Program-made: the position numbers and the translations under genes
The notes under the pieces: model-generated
Databases searched by the model: none
What the model saw: the letters and a program-made list of their open reading frames with translations, nothing else
What the model was told of the DNA's origin: nothing
From: Lobosporangium transversale
Lineage: Eukaryota; Mortierellomycota; Mortierellomycetes; Mortierellales; Mortierellaceae
DNA length: 64,000 nucleotides
Direction: 5' to 3'
Assembly (NCBI RefSeq): GCF_002105155.1
Contig: NW_019029013.1
Location: forward strand, 248,001-312,000
Shown here: positions 56,847 through 64,000 of the stretch, one piece after another
How positions within the stretch are numbered: the stretch's first letter is position 1
How the letters are laid out: each line of letters opens with the position of its first letter

Positions 56847-57722
56847 TTATGCTCCTTGAGCTTGTTGAATCTGTCGGATCAATTCTTGCAGATTGCCTTG
56901 AGCTTCTGTCTTGTTTCGCTCCCAATAGATCCGCTTCTTGTCCAATGCTTCGAGTTCCTTAGTCATATCTTTAGCACGTTCCGATAATTCCTTTGTCAAA
57001 TCATTCAATGGTTCTTGAACGAACCTATTTCACATACACATACATACAGACAAAATACAAGCTCGTCAGATGCAAAAGAAAGAAGGAAGGACGAAAATGT
57101 AACAGCAACAGTAAAGCATAAAGAACGATTCACTCGTGTCGTATTCCTGTTCTTTTTTTTTTTTTTTTTTTTTTTTTTCCTTAATCTGCCAACGTTACAT
57201 TTTACCAACTGACTTGTAAGTGACAGTATCGGCTTGAAGTGATGAAAGCTCCTTGTTTGTGAGCTCAGAAAGCTTCTTTTCTCTTTCCCTAGCCTGGATC
57301 TGTGCCTGGACAGAGGCCACCATCCGAGTGGCTTCCTGCAATTTTGACTGAAGATCGTGGACGAGCTTTATAAAAAAAAAAAAAAGAAATCACCAAAATC
57401 AGTTTTCACCGGAATGTGAGATCTAATTGAGGCCCTTTTTTTTAAAAAAAAAAAAAAAAAAAAAATAGTAATCTGGATTCCGAAAGGATGTTGAGATGAC
57501 TCTATAGTTGCTGATTATTATTAATTATTTCCTTGGATGATGACAGAACGTATTCCAAACGCGAATCTCAAATAAACGTGTCCTTGAGTGTTCGTTGTGA
57601 ATATCCACGCCTTCTTTTCCTTGCCGAGCTTCTTTTTTTTTTTCTTCTTCCCCTTGTTGATAAAAGTGTTGATGAGACTTTTTCCTTTATACCTTGCCGA
57701 GAGCTTGTTCGTTGATGGACAT
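56847..57722 (-). CDS. PFD1: Prefoldin subunit 1
   Basis: Beta-type subunit of the hexameric co-chaperone that hands nascent actin and tubulin to CCT. Three exons (57722-57693, 57365-57199, 57024-56847) give 124 residues, the usual length. The start MSINEQALGK is joined to a first coiled-coil helix (LVHDLQSKLQEATRMVASVQ), then the beta-hairpin segment KELSSLQADTVTYKSVGKMF, characteristic of Pfd1 (compare T-Y-x-x-V-G-x-M-F). A second helix follows, ELEALDKKRIYWERNKTEAQ. Both introns contain homopolymer tracts. It is convergent with SDH1, 223 bp between stop codons. Confidence 0.93.
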
Positions 57723-58746
57723 GATCGTGTGCGTATTGTGTTCAAGCAAAAAAGTGAAATGTGTGGGTTGTATTTCAAGAATTAATGGTTATATTTAAGT
57801 TACACGCACAGATCGAACCTAAGTTAACAAGGCTCAAATAAGTTATTTGTCCTATTTCCGTCATAGGATGTCTCAAGTGATTAAATACAGGTTTTAAGAT
57901 AATAATAATAATAGTAATGATAATGAAACTTCCATCTGAAGCGATTCTAAACCGGGTTCTTTCAGGTCTCCCTCATTTTTTCCTATAATAATTGGAGTTC
58001 TTACGATAATATAAAGAAAACTCAACACTGTCCCCTGCCAGAGGCTGTGCCTGGAAACAGTTACAGCAAGGTCAGTGGTTCTATTATTGGCTGCAGGCTA
58101 GTCATTGATATCTGGCGTTAGTATGCCGGCAAGGCCCTAAGAGAGTTGTTACGCGCCTAAGGCGAGGCACACTAAAATGGAAGGTCTCTTGGAACTAAAA
58201 AAAAAGGCCCTTGCCAACAGTAAGCAAACATTCATCGGATTTGTTTCGTTCAAATTATGGTTGATCTTTGTCATAGCATATCGAGAGCTAAATCCTCCAC
58301 AGTAAATGTTTAATGAAGCAATGGTATATGCAAGAAAGACATCTAGGACATGGGTGTACTGTGATACATATTACATGTGAATGTGATTACATACCATTCT
58401 TTTGCTGTGTTATGAGGAAATTACCAAAGGATTCGCGAGGATGGAAACGGGCGAAGCTGGCATTCATGTTGTGTCACAAATACAGAAATGATATCTTATG
58501 GAGCTGTCACACGGAAATACTGCGTTCCTTCTCTTTATCCTTTCAAACACTTGATCTCTTCTCTGATCACTAACAAGGTTGCTCTATTACCTACAATCCC
58601 TCATCCAGACAAAGTATTTGCGATGGATGTACTATATACATATACATCTCTTTTTTGATATTTAAAATCAGTATAGCAACCTTCAAAACGGCTCCGCCTG
58701 GAATGGTTCAGGAACTGAAGCTCTATTCATACACAACTAAGAATTG

Positions 58747-58780
<34 letters not shown>

Positions 58781-59414
58781 GAAATGATCGATCGCGTTCT
58801 AATACGGATTCTGACTTTGAAACGTATGGAATGATCCAGTAGGTGAAAACTAAGGGTCACTGCAGGCCTAAGAAGCGTTTTTTTTTTTTTTTTTTTTTTT
58901 TTTTTGCCTGAATGAATGGTCCTCTCGTAAATAAAGCTCAATTATCCTTGCAGCTGCATTTTATCAAGGTAAAAATGAAACCCTGCGGAGGTTCTAGTTC
59001 CTCATTTTTTAACTTTATATTATTAAAAGAGTACAGGTGTCTATGTTCCGTCTTAAATAAATATGCACCGCTTCTTTGCTTGGGAACATATACAGTATAT
59101 TACAGTCCCCATCTCTTCTTCGAGGGTTGGAATGACTAGTTTCTGGTCCCAGAAAGACAGTGGGTATAATGGATAATTAGGAATGTATACCGACTTTCTC
59201 TTATTTCTTAAGTGATGATAGCCAGGATGTGTCCATCTACGCTTTCCCAAAAGTATAAAAAGGACAGCTTCACTCATTCGCTCTTCATAACATCTAAGAG
59301 TAAGTCTTTAACTCTTTAGCCCATAAAAGAAATCTTTCACGACCTTTACCTGATCACCTTATTTTTTCTGACCTTGCTCATGCAGCTTTCCTTCTTAAGA
59401 TTCCATAAGTGAAA
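57723..59414. other. Intergenic, no gene seen
   Basis: AT-rich with two long homopolymers (A about 58747-58776, T about 58879-58905). A short frame at 58313-58573 contains several Cys and His codons but has no start context or recognised domain. A GC-richer patch at 58030-58190 has no RNA fold that I can name. Confidence 0.4.
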
Positions 59415-59732
59415 ATGTCGGCCAGCAACAAGTCCGTTCTCCTCTTCCTCGTCGCCTTGTTGGCGCTTGGCATCAGCAGCCACAGCGCCGACACTGCCAC
59501 GACTCCTTTATGGTGTACCTGCAGCGACAAGAATAACAACGTCAATCCCAAGACCCAGACTACCTGCAGCTACGTTAAAGGTAACTGGGGCGGCGGCTCC
59601 TGTGGCATTGACTCCCAGAACAAATACGACAACGCCCTAAGAGCAAGTACTTATGGTCTTGGGGTAAGTACAGGTTCTGGTACTAGATCACAACCTCAAC
59701 AAGACTATCATAATGCCTGCAATAACAAATAA
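59415..59732 (+). CDS. Small secreted Cys-containing protein
   Basis: 105 residues with a clear signal peptide (SVLLFLVALLALGISSHSA) and an expected cleavage near residue 25. The mature part has five cysteines: WCTCSD, TTCSYVKG, GGSCGID and a last one in DYHNACNNK, a spacing seen in many small secreted fungal proteins of unknown role. I chose the ATG at 59415 rather than the upstream in-frame GTG. A GTAAGT (59664) inside the frame could be a splice donor, so the C-terminal ~22 residues are uncertain. Upstream, ATAAAA at 59254 and short pyrimidine tracts may be promoter elements. Function unknown; effector-like or surface protein is only a guess. Confidence 0.65.
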   Translation: MSASNKSVLLFLVALLALGISSHSADTATTPLWCTCSDKNNNVNPKTQTTCSYVKGNWGGGSCGIDSQNKYDNALRASTYGLGVSTGSGTRSQPQQDYHNACNNK

Positions 59733-60749
59733 ATGATAAAGAGCTTTTCTTCCGCATGCTTAATTCTACCTTCCATACTCCATATTATGATGATATCTAT
59801 CTAAAGCGCGGGAACGGCCAATGTCTGCGCCTTGGAAGAGCAGTATGGGCATTTATATATTGTGCGTGTGTGCTGCGAATATGTCTCTTAGTGTTTATAT
59901 AATTACACACAATTATACTCTAAGCTAGTACAAAAAATTAAAAAAGGGTTTTTTTGTTGACAGTGGCAGTGAGGGAGTGAGTATAGATGGACCAAGAGGG
60001 AGGACGCAGGTCTAAAACTAGAGGGACTCTGTTCCCCTACGCTCCATCAGGCCGTAGTTGAATTCCGCAGGATCTAGCAGCCGCTACTAGAGCATTACGA
60101 GTTAGATAAATAGGGCCTTCAGTAGTCGGTCGAATTGCTGAGGGCATAGATCCATACTGTTGCTCTTGTTGTTTTAAATACCCATTTAATCAATCATTCT
60201 AACTTACTGCTTAGTCTACTTTTATAGCTTTCCTTAAGGACTTGACTTCGGTGTCCTGCCCGATCAATAGTGAGGTGCGGTCGGCAAAACCCTTTTGAGA
60301 TGGCAATCTTAGCATTTTCTGTAGCTGTCTCCACGTCCCTGTGCGCATATCAATTATAAAGGGTATCCTCCTCCGTAATGACATCTTATACAGGGCTTCG
60401 TTAAAAAATCTTTACGAGAATCAAAAACTTTGTATTGAGGAGCTAAAGAGTTTTGCAGCACCTCTGTGCCCATCGCAGCGCGCCTATGGATTAACTGGAT
60501 GATCCGACGCTAGCGCCGATACCAATATCGCTTTCGCTTAGATGAAGGTTGTCGCAGTTAGTAATATGCGAGCCAAGAATGAATAAACGTTTTGGTGTTC
60601 GTGTTGGTGGCGTACATGCTCAATTTTCTTCGTAAACACGTCACGGGGGAGGGCGAGGTGTCTTTTTTTGTGCGCTGCGCGTGAGTCTACATCGCTTTTT
60701 TACATTTACATCACCTACATCATCTATATTCACATTACACACTGTCAAT
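59733..60749. other. Intergenic, no gene seen
   Basis: About 1 kb without open frames of note. The GC-richer part (60000-60600) may be old repeat material. TATA-less, pyrimidine-rich sequence precedes the NEDD8 start. Confidence 0.4.
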
Positions 60750-61735
60750 ATGCTCATTAAAGTCAAGGTATCAAACACGCTCAGTCTTTAGATACTGGCT
60801 TTTTCTTTGCTATTAGACTGCTTACTCTGCATAGTAGACCTTAAAAACTTGCGTATCAAAGTGCAAATATGGTATCTAACTTTTTTTTCTTTTCTTTTTT
60901 TTTTTTTTATTAATAGACACTTACTGGCAAAGAGGTATGGGGAATCGGGAACCAGTTTCCAATGAATAGACCATCGGGAGCTTCATCTCTTTTTTTTTTT
61001 TCTTTTATTTTTATTTGGAGACATCATGCCCGCTCAGCTGAAGTTTAAGCAGGATTCGTCATGCTTTCGGCATGGGAACAGTGGCAATCAGGAAAATTTC
61101 ACTTGGCTGAGTCTCCATCTCTTCCCCCTTAATGTCAGAGGGCGCAGTTCACCAGCATGGTCTACTGGTTAATGAGCAGACAAAAAAGACCACTCCGGCT
61201 TCATCACACATGTGCTGACCTTCTTGTGTTATTTTGTTCAATGCTTTTTTTATTTTTGTCTATCTCTTCATTGTACTTCGACATCTAGATCGAGATTGAC
61301 ATTGAGCCCAATGACAAGGTATGTTCTTTCAAAATAGTTTATACGACAATTTCACTCAGCTTCGTTCAGGAATCAAGAATACCCTAGCTTACATTACTTT
61401 ATTATTATTTTCCCTTCCTGAACATGGTATGGTGTTTAGATCACTCGTATCAAGGAGCGTGTCGAGGAGAAGGAAGGTATCCCTCCAGCACAGCAGCGTT
61501 TGATTTTCGGAGGAAAGCAGATGTGAGTTGCCTTACATTTTTTTTATAAAAAAAAAAAAAAAAAACTCGGAATATGAAAGGTGTTTTACAATTGTGGACC
61601 TAGATCTTGACCTAACAATCTTTTCTTTTCGTTTTTCCAATTAAAAAAAGGGGTGATGACCGCTTGGCTTCCGACTATAATATTGAAGGTGGTTCAGTCC
61701 TTCATTTGGTCCTTGCTCTTCGTGGAGGCTGCTAG
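60750..61735 (+). CDS. RUB1: NEDD8/Rub1 ubiquitin-like modifier
   Basis: Ubiquitin-like protein conjugated mainly to cullins to activate SCF-type ligases. Five exons (60750-60767, 60917-60934, 61289-61318, 61440-61522, 61651-61735) give 77 residues. The sequence starts MLIKVKTLTGKEIEIDIEP and continues [20 protein letters not shown], then [20 protein letters not shown] and [10 protein letters not shown]. It matches NEDD8 rather than ubiquitin in [20 protein letters not shown] and Ala before the LRGG (Arg in ubiquitin), the residue that separates NEDD8 from ubiquitin E1. Only one residue, Cys, follows the Gly-Gly, so the precursor has a minimal tail as in yeast Rub1. Two of its exons are only 18 nt. 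Introns make up about three quarters of the gene. Confidence 0.95.
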
Positions 61736-63609
61736 AAACTTTGAGTGAGAAAAAAAAAAAAAAAAAAAAAGCGAAAAAAAAACAAAAAAGAAAAAGAAAA
61801 AGAAAAATAAAGCAAATAAACACAGTTACGGAATAAAGCCCATTTTACCAAAGAAGATATAAAAAGATCTCTAAACGATTCATTAAACGCGTATGATTTG
61901 CATATCCAAAGTGCTGATAGCTGTTAATGATTAGTGTGTGAACAGCATTTACAAAGAGTCACGTAAGGGCTTGGAGCTCAAGAATTTTTAAAAAACGCGA
62001 GGGCATGTTTGATCTGTTTGCTTTTGTGAAGAACATTTATGAACGTAAATCTTTTGTCGATCGTATGGATTAGGATTACTTCAGGTATAGTTTAAGAAAG
62101 AAAGAAAAGAAATAGAATGTCAATCCTTGTTTTTACAATCATCCATAATGTACCATTGCCGAGCAAATCTCTATTTTCGACATCACCAGCGTCACCAGCA
62201 CCATCGGGAGAATGATGATTCGATCGGCTAAAAAAAAAAAAAAAAAAAAAAAAAGACGGATACACATGGAGACATGAGGATGATCTGTCGGGGATGATTC
62301 CCAATGGCTTTGTACTTTAACCATATGGCCATGTGGTGTGTAGAGTGTGTAGTGCGAAGGGAGGGGCAGAACGGTCCCTGAACAGGGTTATTGGTGATCC
62401 ATTCAAATCCTTGGAATGAGAAGGACCAGAAGATCTGACTCCACAAAACAAACAAGCATAATCATATGATTTCTTTTTTCTTTGCTGCATGTAACATTTA
62501 CATCCTCCCGTTGAAGTGCTCTTTCTTCTCCGCATTCTTCCTCATTTAGAAATGGCCCCGCAAAAAAAAAACGTTAAAAAAAGAAAGATCTATTACGTGC
62601 AAACTGAGTCAAGTGGGGACATGTGAAGGTGTCACCAATGCAATTTCTGTGAGCAAGAACGAAACGCGAACCAGCCCAGAAAAAAAAAAGTGAACACAAA
62701 ACATGCCATGACTCCATTCCATGGCATGTTAAAAAACGATTAAAGGGAACCAGTCATGTTCTGTGTCTCTACCAATATCCACCATCTTGTACTGTACATA
62801 AATATGTACATGTACATGTTCTATGCTTAGAAAGGGCGAAGCGAAATGGAGATGATTGCGCGCTCTCGTTCACTATTGGATCCTATTACGATTTCAAAAT
62901 TAGCCATGTACATGTAACAGATTTTGTCATTCTGTCATAAGTAGTTCTTTGTTCCAACGAACAAAGTTTATACAGTACAAGGAGAGTAGTAAAATGAAAG
63001 AAGATCTCTAATGTTTCTTCTCAGCAATTTACATACTTGCACTCACTAGGGATAAAAAGATGACATCCCAACATTCCGGTTGAGGATCTTACTCGGCTCA
63101 TGTGAGTTATATCGATCAATCTCCGGATACCATGATTTTAATTTTTATTTTTTTTCTATCGGATCATCTTGGGTCTCGAGACGTAGCATTATGAATCTTA
63201 GACAAACCAGCTAGTGCTGAACTGATGGATGAAGACGGACAAGACGAAAAAAATAAGAATAAAAAGAAAGTCAGGGTACATGTGGATGAATGTTTTACAA
63301 TTGTATTACTTTCTTAGTCATAGTTGTCTGTCTGTGAATACGAGGATGAGCCCTTTGTTTTTCTTTAGTGAACCACACCAGTTGTTGCATAACTAAAGTG
63401 GATTTTAATAGTTTCCTTTTGAAGGAAAGCCTTATTTTGTTTTAACAGTTCGATTGGTGTCAATGTCTGCTGATTGTTCAACTTGAGGTGATCTAATAAA
63501 TACTCACACTCTCGACGATTCTTTCTCTCTTCATTTTTATTTCTCACTCTCACTCTCACCCCTACTCTCTCTCAGAACTTTTTTTTGCAACACACTTCTA
63601 AATTCCAAG
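61736..63609. other. Intergenic, no gene seen
   Basis: Downstream of NEDD8 come A-rich stretches with several AATAAA-like signals (about 61806-61835), then AT-rich DNA with an A tract at 62230-62254 and a TGTACATGTACATG-type palindrome near 62810. Pyrimidine-rich sequence just before 63610 (CACTCTCACTCTCACC) looks like a promoter/leader. Confidence 0.45.
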
Positions 63610-64000
63610 ATGGCATCCTCAATTCGCACCGCTGCCTCAGCTCTTCCCCGCGTCCCAATGACCCGTATTCCCCTCGTGGTCTTTGCCAACTCCCATGTTA
63701 GCCCTGCAAGTCTTGCCAGCGTCAACGGTGCTCACCCCAGCGCGTTCTCATCCATGACCGCTCACAAGGACACCAAGACTGGTAACACCTGGGTTGACAA
63801 TGCCAAGAAGGTGGTTGAAAAGTTAGAGCAATCTGCTCAGAAACTTGCTGGCACTATGGACAAAACCACACAAAACTATTTGAACGAGGTAAAGCAATTT
63901 GAACATGCGGAAGATGATCTCTGGAAGGATGTGGGACTTGCAGTGAACTCTAAACATGCACATGAGAAGGCGACAGCAGCAAACATGATGCCAAATAGCC
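63610..64000 (+). CDS. Partial unidentified gene, possible mitochondrial protein
   Basis: Opens with ATG at 63610 in a good context after a pyrimidine-rich leader and stays open to the window end (130 codons). The N terminus (MASSIRTAASALPRVPMTRI) is Arg/Ser/Ala-rich without acids, like a mitochondrial presequence. The next part is helical and charged (NAKKVVEKLEQSAQKLAGTM, then KTTQNYLNEVKQFEHAEDDL). A GTAAAG at 63889 could be a splice donor, but the sequence after it still reads well. I do not recognise the family; the gene is truncated by the window. Confidence 0.6.
   Translation, partial: MASSIRTAASALPRVPMTRIPLVVFANSHVSPASLASVNGAHPSAFSSMTAHKDTKTGNTWVDNAKKVVEKLEQSAQKLAGTMDKTTQNYLNEVKQFEHAEDDLWKDVGLAVNSKHAHEKATAANMMPNS

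Noticed and set aside
58020-58200. Possible structured RNA or tRNA-like sequence in a GC-richer patch
   Set aside because: Could not fold it into a cloverleaf or match snoRNA boxes or any known RNA by eye.

Overview
The window looks like a chromosomal segment of a fungus from an early-diverging filamentous lineage, most likely Mucoromycota and probably Mortierellaceae. That placement is inference: it rests on compact, intron-rich genes with GT-AG introns of mostly 80-180 bp, fungal gene types (Caf120/Skg3, Vps9 with a CUE domain, Psd2-type decarboxylase, alpha-arrestin) and remnants of LINE and Fanzor-like elements. Splice sites were set by hand, by requiring consistent phase, intact family motifs and AG/GT borders. 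More than 30 A or T homopolymers of about 18-30 nt punctuate introns and intergenic DNA.

Layout. 0.6-7.8 kb: divergent pair of phosphatidylserine decarboxylase (minus) and VPS9 (plus). 8.0-12.3 kb: accessory island with a ~270-bp-arm inverted repeat, TIR-like repeats, tRNA-Phe, an LTR-like block beside the tRNA, tandem LINE 3' tails and a decayed Fanzor-like nuclease fragment. 12.5-23.5 kb: three intronless minus-strand genes (alpha-arrestin, a large Ser/Pro-rich protein, an F-box/LRR protein). 27.1-30.0 kb: Caf120/Skg3-like PH protein. 30.6-39 kb: tRNA-His followed by a second island of LINE/RNase H debris and diverged direct repeats without intact genes. 39.3-44.9 kb: a Ser/Thr kinase and a probably peroxisomal alpha/beta hydrolase, both minus. 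47.3-48.8 kb: a tail-anchored low-complexity protein. 49.3-57.7 kb: a dense housekeeping cluster of NEDD8-E1 regulatory subunit (minus), MAM33/p32 (plus), SDH1 (plus) and prefoldin subunit 1 (minus). 59.4-64 kb: a small secreted Cys-containing protein, NEDD8/RUB1, and the 5' part of an unidentified gene cut by the window end.

How genes work together. NEDD8 (RUB1) and the regulatory half of its E1 (ULA1) lie about 9 kb apart. MAM33 and SDH1 are adjacent mitochondrial genes in tandem. VPS9, alpha-arrestin and phosphatidylserine decarboxylase all act in endosomal or membrane traffic, but nothing in the sequence suggests co-regulation. The most unusual structures are very small exons (10 nt in SDH1, two of 18 nt in RUB1, 18 nt in the hydrolase), the foldback element at 8.4-9.2 kb, and the two tRNA-linked transposon islands.
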